A stretch of DNA of 9,646 bases from Burkholderiaceae bacterium (GCA_030726195.1 JANREF010000022.1:1687-11332); one strand, 5' to 3'; positions 1-6,400 are shown, counted from the stretch's first letter. Translations and numbers: made by a program. The notes: generated by a model not told the origin, from the letters alone.

Positions 1-122
1 CAGCGGTTGGCTACCGTGACGGTCAACACGCGGGGCGTATGGATAGGATTGGCACACACCAAATACAGGCAATACGCCCAGCGAGCAGCTTATTGCTGTG
101 AGTCGTTGCACAATACAGGTCC
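1..122. other. Upstream region of the DUF2062 gene, no gene recognised
   Basis: No recognisable gene lies here. A TTGGCA hexamer at 49-54 has a poor -10 match (AATACG, 71-76), so I do not call a promoter. A nearly identical 9-mer, AATACAGGC at 62-70 and AATACAGGT at 112-120, brackets the region. A short open frame on the minus strand runs off the left edge, but nothing in it resembles a protein I know. Confidence 0.3.
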
Positions 123-773
123 ATGCGTCACAAGATCAAGCGTCTACTGCCCTCGCCAGACACCATTCAATCCAACCGTTGGTTGCGCTGGATGGGGCCT
201 ACGCTGGCGCACCCACGCCTGTGGCACATGAGCCGCAAGGGAATTGCCGCGGGCTTGGCCCTGGGCTTGTTTTTTGGTTTGTTGATACCCGTGGCCCAAA
301 TCCCCTTTGCTGCGGGTGCAGCCGTGTTGTTGCGCGCCAACTTGCCTGTGGCCGTTGGCAGCACGCTGGTGACCAACCCGGTCACCTTTGGGCCCGTTTA
401 TTTCGGCGCTTACAAGTTAGGCCACTGGGTGCTGCACCGAGGCGATGCGTCTGGGCACATCTCGCCCGAGGCCCTGCCCCCAGCGCTGTTAGAGGCCAAG
501 TACGCCGGCACCCAGCAGGCGCAGGAAGCGAACACAGACAGCACGTGGACCGCCCAACTTCAAAACGCTTGGCAACGCCTCACCACTGTGGGCAAGCCCT
601 TGGTGGTGGGCTTGGCCATCGTCGCCTCATTGACGGGGGTGCTGGTCTACCTGCTCACCAGCTGGGTGTGGGCACTGATGATTTGGCTCAAACGTAAACG
701 CCGCCTGCGTGCTGTGTCGCAGCGCTTGAGCGCCACATGTGCCAACGCTGAGCAGCCCCACTCAAAGTCATAA
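123..773 (+). CDS. DUF2062 family membrane protein
   Basis: A 216-residue protein of the DUF2062 family; its biochemical function is not established. The N-terminus is basic (MRHKIKRLLP). A glycine-rich hydrophobic region follows at about residues 40-70, then the family hallmark TNPVTFGPVYFGAYKLG at about 84-100. A second strong hydrophobic segment at about 158-188 ends in a basic KRKRR stretch that should face the cytoplasm. I expect an inner-membrane protein with about three or four membrane segments. The ATG at 123 is chosen because the family-like sequence begins there. An AGG lies only 3 bases upstream, so the ribosome site is poor. The gene converges on scoB, with a hairpin between the two stops. 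Family assignment is firm; role is unknown. Confidence 0.85.
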   Translation: MRHKIKRLLPSPDTIQSNRWLRWMGPTLAHPRLWHMSRKGIAAGLALGLFFGLLIPVAQIPFAAGAAVLLRANLPVAVGSTLVTNPVTFGPVYFGAYKLGHWVLHRGDASGHISPEALPPALLEAKYAGTQQAQEANTDSTWTAQLQNAWQRLTTVGKPLVVGLAIVASLTGVLVYLLTSWVWALMIWLKRKRRLRAVSQRLSATCANAEQPHSKS

Positions 774-820
774 ACCCAGCTGGGCACTGCCACCCCCGAG
801 GGCTCGGCGCCCCGCTGCTG

Positions 821-845
821 CGCTAGGCGGCGTCACCGCCTAGCG
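821..845. terminator. Perfect hairpin between convergent genes
   Basis: A perfect 10-bp stem, CGCTAGGCGG at 821-830 and CCGCCTAGCG at 836-845, encloses the 5-base loop CGTCA. It sits between the stop of the DUF2062 gene (773) and the stop of scoB (855). The symmetry and position suggest a bidirectional transcription end or mRNA 3'-end stabiliser. No T-run follows on either strand, so it is not a textbook intrinsic terminator. Confidence 0.5.
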
Positions 846-854
846 GGCTGGCGC

Positions 855-1493
855 TTAGAGTAGGGGTACGCCGGTTTTGCTTTGAATGAACTCGCGCGTC
901 ACACCCTCGGCCAACTCGACCAGCTTCAAACCCTCAGGCGTGACGTCCATCACGCCCAAATCGGTGATGATGCGGTCTACAACGCCCACGCCTGTGAGTG
1001 GCAAGGTGCATTCGGGCAGAATTTTGAGGTCTTCGGTGCCGTCCTTTTTGGTGGCCACATGCTCCATCAAAATAATCACGCGCTTCACGCCAGCAACCAA
1101 GTCCATGGCGCCGCCCATGCCCTTGATCATCTTGCCCGGAATCATCCAGTTGGCCAGGTCACCCTTGGCGCTGACTTGCATGGCACCCAAGATGCTGAGG
1201 TTGATTTTGCCGCCGCGAATCATCGCAAAGCTGTCGTGGCTGCCAAAAATAGCCGAGCCTGGAATGGTGGTGACGGTTTGCTTGCCCGCGTTGATCAAGT
1301 CGGCATCGACTTGGTCTTCAGTGGGAAATGGGCCAATGCCCAACATGCCGTTTTCCGACTGCAACCACACCTCGATATCGTCGGGTACGTGGTTGGCCAC
1401 CAGCGTTGGAATACCAATGCCCAAGTTGACGTAGAAACCGTCTTGTAGTTCGTGGGCGGCACGTGCGGCCATTTGATCTTGTGTCCAGCTCAT
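855..1493 (-). CDS. scoB: Succinyl-CoA:3-ketoacid CoA-transferase, subunit B
   Basis: A 212-residue catalytic subunit of a family I CoA-transferase, which moves CoA from succinyl-CoA to acetoacetate (ketone-body and short-chain acid activation in the cytoplasm). The signature [12 protein letters not shown] lies at residues 44-55, and its Glu47 is the expected nucleophile that forms the enzyme-CoA thioester. [15 protein letters not shown] at 23-37 and the [19 protein letters not shown] region are also typical of SCOT B subunits. The open frame continues upstream to 1868, but that extension is not family-like and overlaps scoA. The ATG at 1493 gives the normal length and N-terminus ([13 protein letters not shown]), with GGAG 10 bases upstream. 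It probably forms a heterotetramer with ScoA. AtoA and PcaJ are close relatives, so the exact 3-oxoacid substrate is less certain. Confidence 0.95.
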   Translation of the reverse strand: MSWTQDQMAARAAHELQDGFYVNLGIGIPTLVANHVPDDIEVWLQSENGMLGIGPFPTEDQVDADLINAGKQTVTTIPGSAIFGSHDSFAMIRGGKINLSILGAMQVSAKGDLANWMIPGKMIKGMGGAMDLVAGVKRVIILMEHVATKKDGTEDLKILPECTLPLTGVGVVDRIITDLGVMDVTPEGLKLVELAEGVTREFIQSKTGVPLL

Positions 1494-1636
1494 GATGTGA
1501 TTGCTCCGGTTAGGGAAATAGGGTGAAAGTGTAGGCGGGTCAACGTGTGATGTGAGGCTGTCTGAGGCGACAAGCCTTGGTCGTAGACCACACGCTGTCG
1601 CGTTGGGCCACCGCCCGCCTTGAAAACGTGGGTCTG
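1494..1636 (-). other. Structured scoA-scoB spacer with nested inverted repeats
   Basis: SCOT subunit genes usually abut or overlap, but here 143 bases separate them. The spacer contains AGGCGGG (1533-1539) pairing with CCCGCCT (1614-1620), GCGACA (1567-1572) with TGTCGC (1596-1601), and TGGTC (1578-1582) with GACCA (1586-1590) around a GTA loop. CGTGTG (1544-1549) can also pair with CACACG (1589-1594) as an alternative. In the minus-strand transcript this could form a long branched stem upstream of the scoB ribosome site. It may be a repeat element, a processing site or a tuning structure; the sequence alone does not decide. Confidence 0.4.
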
Positions 1637-2338
1637 TTAAGCCGTCTCTGTAATGGTGCGTTTTTCGATGCGCTTTTCCGGCGTGGCGTTCAGCACCAAA
1701 CGGTGCACATACACGCCTGGCAAATGCACCGCGTCTGGGTCTAGCGCGCCAATGTCCACAATCTCTTCGACTTCCACGATGCACAGCTTGCCAGCCATGG
1801 CCACGGCCGGGTTGAAGTTGCGCGCCGTTAAGCGGAACTGCAAGTTCCCGCTCTTGTCGGCACGCCACGCTTTAACCAGCGACACATCCGGCACCAAAGA
1901 GCGCTCCATGACGTAGGTCTCACCGTCAAACTCGCGCAACTCTTTACCGTCTGCCACCACGGTGCCCACACCGGTTTTAGTGAAAAACGCAGGAATGCCC
2001 GCACCACCGGCGCGCAGCTTTTCAGCCAAAGTGCCTTGTGGTGTGAATTCCAGCTCCAACTCTTTTTCCAAAAACTGGCGTGCAAACTCTTTGTTTTCGC
2101 CCACGTAGCTGGAAATCATTTTTTTAATCTGGTGGGTCTCCAGCAACTTGCCTAGGCCAAAGCCGTCAACGCCTGCGTTGTTGGAAATCACGGTGAGGTC
2201 TTTCACGCCCGTGTCGCGCAGGGCGTCAATGAGGGCTTCGGGAATGCCGCACAAGCCAAAACCGCCGACCGCCATCATTTGACCGCTGGCCACTACGCCG
2301 TCTAACGCCGCCTGGGCGCTGGGATAAACCTTGTTCAC
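1637..2338 (-). CDS. scoA: Succinyl-CoA:3-ketoacid CoA-transferase, subunit A
   Basis: A 233-residue A subunit that partners ScoB. It has the family I CoA-transferase glycine-rich signature GGFGLCGIP at residues 25-33. The typical SCOT A blocks follow: [54 protein letters not shown], and the [11 protein letters not shown] region. The A subunit lacks the nucleophilic Glu and contributes to substrate and CoA binding. The start is a GTG at 2338, supported by a clean GGAG at 2346-2349 with 7-base spacing. It is the first gene of a leftward scoA-scoB unit. It is divergent from a PAS-LuxR regulator across a 72-base gap containing a strong inverted repeat, so transcription is likely controlled there. 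Alternative names in related systems are atoD and pcaI; the ketone-body type is the best fit. Confidence 0.95.
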   Translation of the reverse strand: MNKVYPSAQAALDGVVASGQMMAVGGFGLCGIPEALIDALRDTGVKDLTVISNNAGVDGFGLGKLLETHQIKKMISSYVGENKEFARQFLEKELELEFTPQGTLAEKLRAGGAGIPAFFTKTGVGTVVADGKELREFDGETYVMERSLVPDVSLVKAWRADKSGNLQFRLTARNFNPAVAMAGKLCIVEVEEIVDIGALDPDAVHLPGVYVHRLVLNATPEKRIEKRTITETA

Positions 2339-2345
2339 GTTTGCA

Positions 2346-2349
2346 CTCC
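2346..2349 (-). promoter_or_regulatory. Ribosome-binding site fixing the scoA GTG start
   Basis: GGAG on the minus strand lies 7 bases before GTG at 2338. It is the reason for choosing a non-ATG start, and no in-frame ATG nearby gives a better N-terminus. Confidence 0.75.
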
Positions 2350-2378
2350 AAAAATATGTACATGTTGCGAAGTCAACG

Positions 2379-2404
2379 ATACTACGTATTCAACTACGTA
2401 GTAT
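2379..2404. promoter_or_regulatory. Operator-like perfect inverted repeat, scoAB / PAS-LuxR
   Basis: ATACTACGTA (2379-2388) and TACGTAGTAT (2395-2404) form a perfect 10-bp inverted repeat with the 6-base spacer TTCAAC. Each arm ends in the self-palindromic hexamer TACGTA, and the two hexamers are 12 bp apart. ACTACGTA therefore also occurs as a direct repeat (2381-2388 and 2393-2400). A separate 8-bp palindrome, ATGTACAT, lies at 2356-2363. The location between scoA and a LuxR-type regulator makes this the probable site for that regulator. This is inferred from layout, not from a known motif. Confidence 0.65.
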
Positions 2405-2410
2405 TTCGTA

Positions 2411-3004
2411 ATGAGCAACCCCACTACCGCCGCCTTGGATTTGACCTACCAACTGGCCTTTGACGCTGCCCCTGTGGGCATGGCCTTGTCGCGCAGCCGC
2501 ACCATTGTCGACTGCAATCAGGCCTTGTGCGACATGTTTGGGGTACCGCGCAGCGAATTGGTCGGGCAATCGTTTGAGCAGCTCTACCCCAGCGCCGACG
2601 AGTTTGAGCGCACGGGCGAGCGCATCACACCTGTACTCAACGCCAAAGGCACTTACAGCGACAACCGCATCATGCGCCGCGCTGGCGGGCGCACCGCGGG
2701 TGAGACGTTTTGGTGCCACGTCACAGGGCGCGCTCTACTGCCCGCAGACCCGCACGCCGCAGGCATTTGGTGCTTTGAAGACCTCAGCCACCAGCGCCCC
2801 ATCGTCGACGTGCTCACCCCACGTGAGCGCGAAGTCGCCGCGCTGCTCATGCAGGGTCTCACCTCCAAAGCCATAGGGCGGGTGCTGGACATCAGCCACC
2901 GCACCGTGGAGATTTACCGCGCCAAACTCATGCGCAAGTACAACGCCCACACCACAGCGGACTTGGTGCGCAAACTCACCACTGCTGCAACCCAAGCCAC
3001 GTGA
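2411..3004 (+). CDS. PAS domain / LuxR-type HTH transcriptional regulator
   Basis: A 197-residue one-component regulator. Residues about 13-125 form a PAS-like sensor domain. It begins with the typical AFDAAPVGMALSRSRTIVDCNQALCDMFG and includes R47-SELVGQ and a terminal GIWCFEDLS strand. Residues 135-179 are a GerE/LuxR helix-turn-helix (LTPREREVAALLMQGLTSKA and HRTVEIYRAKLM). There is no phosphoacceptor receiver domain, so it should respond to a ligand or cofactor bound by the PAS domain. The ATG at 2411 is the first start after an in-frame TAG at 2399 and preserves the whole PAS domain. No Shine-Dalgarno precedes it, because the inverted repeat ends 6 bases upstream; translation may be weak or leaderless. 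It is divergent from scoAB, which it probably regulates along with itself. The ligand is unknown. Confidence 0.9.
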   Translation: MSNPTTAALDLTYQLAFDAAPVGMALSRSRTIVDCNQALCDMFGVPRSELVGQSFEQLYPSADEFERTGERITPVLNAKGTYSDNRIMRRAGGRTAGETFWCHVTGRALLPADPHAAGIWCFEDLSHQRPIVDVLTPREREVAALLMQGLTSKAIGRVLDISHRTVEIYRAKLMRKYNAHTTADLVRKLTTAATQAT

Positions 3005-3191
3005 GGCAACCCCACGCAACACGCCCATGGCTACACCATGCAGGCGAACAAGGTCTATGCGACACACGGTAAGCTAGGTGACAAGCACCAGCCGCAGGTG
3101 TTTGCATACTTGCTACGCAGCGACATCAGGTGCGAATGACCAAGGCACCGCCTTACCAAACGACCGCAACGCCGCAACGCCACCACGACGC

Positions 3192-3231
3192 CCAAAGATC
3201 CAAAGATCTAAAAATCTAAAAATCTAAAGAC
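3192..3231 (+). repeat. Five degenerate 8-bp tandem repeats
   Basis: The units read CCAAAGAT, CCAAAGAT, CTAAAAAT, CTAAAAAT and CTAAAGAC, consensus CYAARRAT. The pairwise duplication (units 1 and 2 identical, 3 and 4 identical) indicates recent slippage. They lie 36 bases upstream of the AhpD-like start codon and are A-rich, unlike the surrounding GC-rich sequence. Confidence 0.75.
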
Positions 3232-3256
3232 TCAATTACCCAACACTCAACTACCC
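3230..3256 (+). repeat. Two 12-bp repeats at 15-bp period
   Basis: ACTCAATTACCC (3230-3241) and ACTCAACTACCC (3245-3256) match at 11 of 12 positions. They follow directly on the 8-bp repeat array and end 11 bases before the AhpD-like start. They could be a direct-repeat protein site in the leader, or slippage debris. Confidence 0.65.
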
Positions 3257-3267
3257 AAAGGCAGACC

Positions 3268-3846
3268 ATGACCACACGCTTCCCCTACCCCGACCTCAAC
3301 ACCCTGCCCCAAGACATTCAAGACCGGATTGTGGAAGTGCAAAGCAAGGCGGGCTTTATTCCAAACGTGTTTTTAGGCTTTGCCCGCCGCCCCGCAGAGT
3401 GGCGCGCCTTTTTTGCTTACCACGACGCTTTGATGCTCAAAGACGGCGGCAACCTCACCAAGGGCGACCGCGAGATGATCGTCACCACCACCAGCGCGGC
3501 CAACCAGTGCCTGTACTGTGTGGTGGCCCACGGTGCCATTTTGCGCATCTACGAGAAAAAGCCCTTGGTGGCCGACGAAGTGGCGGTCAACTACCTCAAA
3601 GCCGACATTTCCCCCAAGCAGCGCGCCATGCTGGACTTCGCCATGAAAGTCTGCAACGCCGCACACACCGTGGGCGACGCCGACTTTGACGCCCTGCACC
3701 AGCACGGCATGGACGACGAAGACGCGTGGGACATCGCCGCCATCACCGCGTTTTTTGGCTTGTCCAACCGCATGGCCAGCGTCACTGGCATGCAACCCAA
3801 CCCCGAGTTTTTCCTCATGGGCCGCGTGCCCAAAGCCAAGAGCTGA
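3268..3846 (+). CDS. AhpD-like peroxidase-related protein
   Basis: A 192-residue alpha-helical protein of the AhpD-like / carboxymuconolactone decarboxylase superfamily, closest to the peroxidase-related enzyme group. The redox motif is CLYCVVAH with Cys81, Cys84 and His88. Glu69 lies 12 residues before the first Cys. The spacing Glu-x11-Cys-x2-Cys-x3-His equals that of the Mycobacterium tuberculosis AhpD proton relay (Glu118, Cys130, Cys133, His137). The residue equivalent to its His132 is Tyr83 here. A dithiol-dependent hydroperoxide reductase activity is therefore plausible, but the substrate and reductant are unknown. The start ATG at 3268 has AAGG at 3258-3261. No ahpC or lipoamide partner is adjacent, and the gene looks like a single unit ended by the hairpin at 3927-3948. 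Confidence 0.9.
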   Translation: MTTRFPYPDLNTLPQDIQDRIVEVQSKAGFIPNVFLGFARRPAEWRAFFAYHDALMLKDGGNLTKGDREMIVTTTSAANQCLYCVVAHGAILRIYEKKPLVADEVAVNYLKADISPKQRAMLDFAMKVCNAAHTVGDADFDALHQHGMDDEDAWDIAAITAFFGLSNRMASVTGMQPNPEFFLMGRVPKAKS

Positions 3847-3926
3847 TCAAGCCCGCGCACGTGCAACCGGGGTCACATGCGGTCGTGATGAACCGCTTGG
3901 GCGGCGGCGCGCAGGGTGCAGTGGTG

Positions 3927-3948
3927 CCCAACTGCCACTGCAGTTGGG
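3927..3948 (+). terminator. Terminator-like hairpin after the AhpD-like gene
   Basis: CCCAACTGC (3927-3935) and GCAGTTGGG (3940-3948) form a perfect 9-bp stem with a CACT loop, followed by TTTG. The T-run is short, so the terminator would be weak. An overlapping alternative stem, GCAGTGG (3918-3924) with CCACTGC (3935-3941), cannot form at the same time. The hairpin sits 80 bases after the upstream stop and about 100 bases before the next gene. Confidence 0.5.
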
Positions 3949-4050
3949 TTTGATGAGGTCTGCGCTGTAACGCTTGTGGTGTGTCCAGCGAATACACACC
4001 AACAATCATCACAACACCACGGACACCACGAGCACCGCGAGAACATCACC

Positions 4051-4986
4051 ATGCACCCAAACCTTCAGCGCGCAGCAATCGTTGCAAGCCTGCTGTGCAG
4101 CGCAGCCCACGCGCAAAGCACACGCCCTCTCACCTGCCAACAAGCCCCATTGGCCGTGCAAATCTTGGGCAGTGGCGGCCCAGAGTTTGATGCCGAGCGC
4201 GCTGCTACAGGCTACGTGGTGTGGCGACACGGCAAGGCCTTGGCCATTGTGGATGCTGGCAGCGGCACGCATTTGCGGTTTGCACAAGCCGGTGGCGACT
4301 TCAACGATGTGCAAGCCATGTTCTTCACACACTTGCACGCAGACCACAGCGCAGACTTTGTAAGCTACATCAAGTCGTCGTACTTCACCACACGCACACA
4401 GGCCCTGCAGGTGTTTGGCCCCACAGGCAACGCCCAGCTGCCCGCCATGACCGACCACGTCCAACACCTGTTTGCGCAGCCCGGCGGCCTCTACCCCTAC
4501 CTGAGCGACTACCTAAAGCCAGCCACACAAGGCAGCGACGCCTATGCCATACAAGCCCACAACGTAGACGCCAATGGCAAATCTGTCGTGGCCTTGGGCA
4601 ACATAGATGGCGTCACGGTGTCGGCCATATCGGTAGAGCATGGTGCCCTGCCCGCAGTGGCGTGGCGTTTTGATGTGGATGGTCAATCGGTGGCTTTTAC
4701 AGGTGACATGAGCGGGCTCACCGGACACTTCCCCAAATTGGCGCATGACGCCGACTTGGTGGTGGCACACCACGCCGTCACTTGGCGACACGTAGGTGTG
4801 TTTCACCTGCACATGCCCCCTGCGGTTGTGGGCGAGTTGGCCCAGGCCTCACGCGCCAAACGCGTGGTGTTGTCCCACCGCATGCGCCGCACCATTGGCA
4901 GCGAGGCTCAAAGCCTGCAAGCCATACGCGAGCACTATGCTGGCCCGGTCGACTTCGCAAACGACCTAGACTGCTACGTGCCCTGA
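4051..4986 (+). CDS. Exported metallo-beta-lactamase-fold hydrolase
   Basis: A 311-residue MBL-fold protein with a Sec signal peptide (MHPNLQRAAIVASLLCSAAHA, cleavage likely after Ala21), so it acts in the periplasm or outside. The Cys16 context does not fit a lipobox. The zinc motif THLHADHSAD gives His94, His96, Asp98 and His99. Further ligands are probably His197, Asp219 (in AFTGDMSG) and His276 (in VVLSHRM). The overall pattern resembles the RNase Z/arylsulfatase-like branch of the superfamily rather than true beta-lactamases, and the substrate cannot be named. The reading frame is open upstream to 3916, but the ATG at 4051 gives a proper signal peptide. The ribosome site there is weak (GCGAGA). 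Its neighbours, an AhpD-like gene upstream and a LysE exporter downstream, offer no functional hint. Confidence 0.88.
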   Translation: MHPNLQRAAIVASLLCSAAHAQSTRPLTCQQAPLAVQILGSGGPEFDAERAATGYVVWRHGKALAIVDAGSGTHLRFAQAGGDFNDVQAMFFTHLHADHSADFVSYIKSSYFTTRTQALQVFGPTGNAQLPAMTDHVQHLFAQPGGLYPYLSDYLKPATQGSDAYAIQAHNVDANGKSVVALGNIDGVTVSAISVEHGALPAVAWRFDVDGQSVAFTGDMSGLTGHFPKLAHDADLVVAHHAVTWRHVGVFHLHMPPAVVGELAQASRAKRVVLSHRMRRTIGSEAQSLQAIREHYAGPVDFANDLDCYVP

Positions 4987-5245
4987 AAGACGAGCACCAG
5001 ATACGCACGGCGCGGGGCGGATCGAATAACTGGCGGCTCGCATGACTGGCGGCTCGCCAGGGCCCAGCAGCGTAAGCAAACAGCGCGCTCATGGCCACAC
5101 ACGGTGGCCGTGGCCACGCGGGCCGCGTGAACAGTTTTCAGTTTTCATCTTTGAAGGTTTGGCCGTCGCGCGTCGTCATCACCCGCACATCACAGCTAGG
5201 CTGTATCCTCAGACCTTTGGCTCCCAACGTTGACCGTTTACCTCC
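4987..5245. other. Intergenic region between MBL hydrolase and LysE exporter
   Basis: 259 bases without a recognisable gene. It holds the 13-bp direct repeat at 5029-5057 and the small hairpin CTGGCG-GCT-CGCCAG at 5046-5060. It also holds GGCCAC/GTGGCC (5093-5098 and 5104-5109) and the 10-bp palindrome CGTGGCCACG at 5109-5118. None has a following T-run. I find no clear promoter and no Shine-Dalgarno before the LysE start. Confidence 0.4.
5029..5057 (+). repeat. Exact 13-bp direct repeat, 16-bp period
   Basis: ACTGGCGGCTCGC occurs at 5029-5041 and again at 5045-5057, separated by ATG. The second copy also forms the hairpin CTGGCG-GCT-CGCCAG (5046-5060). It lies 42 bases after the MBL hydrolase stop. 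Confidence 0.75.
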
Positions 5246-5878
5246 ATGCAACTCGATCTGTGGCTGTTTGTGCCCGCTTGCTTTGCGCTGAACATGGCGC
5301 CGGGCCCCAACAACCTCATGGCTCTGCACAACGCCAGCGCGCAGGGTGTGCGCGCAGCGTGCGTGGCAGGCCTTGGTCGCCAAGTGGCCTTTGTGCTCAT
5401 GATGGGCTTGGCAGCCATCGGTTTGGCAAGCGTCTTGTATGCATCGGTATGGGTCTTTACCGCCATCAAACTTGCCGGTGGTGGCTATTTGCTCTACTTG
5501 GCTTGGCAGCTCTGGCACGCCCAACCCGCATCCCTGGACACCACGCCATCGGCCAACAACACAGCACACCACAGCGTCAGCGTCAGCGTACTGGCGCGGC
5601 GTGAATTTTTAATGGCCATTGGCAACCCCAAAGCCATTTTGATTTTCACGGCGTTTTTGCCGCAATTTGTCAACATCCAACAACCCATTGCGCCGCAGTT
5701 TGCCGTGCTGGGCGCGCTGTTTTTAGCGTTGGAGTGTGCGGCCATTGCGTTGTACGCGTTGGCCGGACGATACGCTGCAGCCTTCATGCAAAGCCCCACC
5801 AGCCGCAAGCGCTTCAACCGCATCAGCGCCAGCTTGCTGGGTGCCGCCGGTGTGGGCCTGCTGCTGACGAAGGCTTAA
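5246..5878 (+). CDS. LysE/RhtB family amino-acid exporter
   Basis: A 210-residue inner-membrane protein of the LysE/RhtB translocator family, which exports amino acids or related small molecules. The family signature MAPGPNN lies at residues 17-23 in the first membrane segment. KLAGGGYLLYLAWQLW at 75-90 and GNPKAILIFTAFLPQFV at about 126-142 are further conserved blocks. Length and hydrophobic pattern (about six segments) are normal for the family. The loop at about 92-118 is polar and Ser/Thr/His-rich. The start ATG at 5246 gives the standard family N-terminus, but no Shine-Dalgarno is visible because the bases before it are C/T-rich. The gene is convergent with the thioesterase, 40 bases away. 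The substrate cannot be inferred. Confidence 0.93.
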   Translation: MQLDLWLFVPACFALNMAPGPNNLMALHNASAQGVRAACVAGLGRQVAFVLMMGLAAIGLASVLYASVWVFTAIKLAGGGYLLYLAWQLWHAQPASLDTTPSANNTAHHSVSVSVLARREFLMAIGNPKAILIFTAFLPQFVNIQQPIAPQFAVLGALFLALECAAIALYALAGRYAAAFMQSPTSRKRFNRISASLLGAAGVGLLLTKA

Positions 5879-5918
5879 AACGTCTTAAATGTCCGAGTTG
5901 ACCACCTGCGACGCGTAC

Positions 5919-6338
5919 TCAACTTACCACCTCGCGCAACCAGTCGGGCATAGGCGCAGACTGCTGCTTGGGAAAGTCCACCCACACCACGGTTGCGCCG
6001 CCAGCGGCGTACATGGTACCCGGCTGCGTGGTCAGCTCTAGCGTGCACCATGTTTCAAACGTGCTGCGCGCAGGCGCACTCACGAACAACTTCACCAACA
6101 CGTCACCTGGGTACTCCAGCTGTTTGTAAAAGTTACAAAACGCATTCAGGATCACTGGCCCCTGCGCTTGCGGGTTGGGCGCAATGCCCACCTTGAACAT
6201 CCACTCCAGGCGCACCGTCTCCATGTAGCGAAAGTACTGCGTGTTGTTCACGTGACCCATGGCATCCATGTCGCCCCAACGAATGGGCAACACCATGTCG
6301 AACACTTGTTTCTTCTCGTCGGGCAAATCTAGGCGCAT
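5919..6338 (-). CDS. Hotdog-fold acyl-CoA thioesterase (4HBT/YbgC type)
   Basis: A 139-residue single-domain hotdog thioesterase that hydrolyses an acyl-CoA to the acid and CoA in the cytoplasm. The signature RWGDMDAMGHVNNTQYFRYM spans residues 20-39. Asp25 aligns with the catalytic Asp17 of Pseudomonas 4-hydroxybenzoyl-CoA thioesterase (GDCD versus GDMD), and HVNN is the usual following block. LEYPGDVLVKL and the C-terminal AAGGATVVWVDF strands complete the fold. The ATG at 6338 gives the full domain. Upstream bases (AAAGACTGAGC) give only a weak ribosome site. The substrate cannot be inferred from sequence, and no Tol-Pal genes, the usual ybgC neighbours, are nearby. The gene is downstream of the EamA transporter on the same strand but separated by 177 bases, so co-transcription is doubtful. 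Confidence 0.9.
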   Translation of the reverse strand: MRLDLPDEKKQVFDMVLPIRWGDMDAMGHVNNTQYFRYMETVRLEWMFKVGIAPNPQAQGPVILNAFCNFYKQLEYPGDVLVKLFVSAPARSTFETWCTLELTTQPGTMYAAGGATVVWVDFPKQQSAPMPDWLREVVS

Positions 6339-6384
6339 GCTCAGTCTTTCAAAATCAAATCACAACGATGCACCGTGAGCGCAG

Positions 6385-6400
6385 CTCAATGGCTCAATGG
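6385..6400 (+). repeat. 8-bp tandem duplication upstream of the thioesterase
   Basis: CTCAATGG occurs twice in tandem (6385-6392 and 6393-6400), in the 177-base gap between the thioesterase and the EamA transporter. The rest of that gap shows no gene, promoter or terminator that I can support. Confidence 0.5.

Larger units (their letters stand above)
3005..3267. other. Intergenic region before the AhpD-like gene
   Basis: 263 bases without a recognisable gene. The left part has only weak small hairpins, such as CACC/GGTG near 3086-3100, and no credible terminator. The right part is markedly A-rich on the plus strand and holds the short tandem repeats described separately. The tract could act as an upstream promoter element, but I cannot place a convincing -35/-10 pair. 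Confidence 0.4.

Noticed and set aside
882..1448. Long open frames on the plus strand across scoB (182-188 codons)
   Set aside because: They are antisense shadows of a strongly conserved CoA-transferase subunit in GC-rich DNA, and their translations show no recognisable domain.
1494..1868. Upstream extension of the scoB frame giving a 337-residue protein
   Set aside because: The added residues overlap scoA and do not resemble any CoA-transferase. The ATG at 1493 gives the normal family length.
2341..2376. Leftward scoA promoter using TTGACT (minus strand, 2371-2376) and TACATA (2355-2360)
   Set aside because: The spacing between the hexamers is only 10 bases, too short for a sigma-70 promoter, and no better -10 was found.
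3916..4050. Longer N-terminus for the MBL hydrolase
   Set aside because: It would bury the signal peptide about 45 residues inside the protein and run through the hairpin at 3927-3948.
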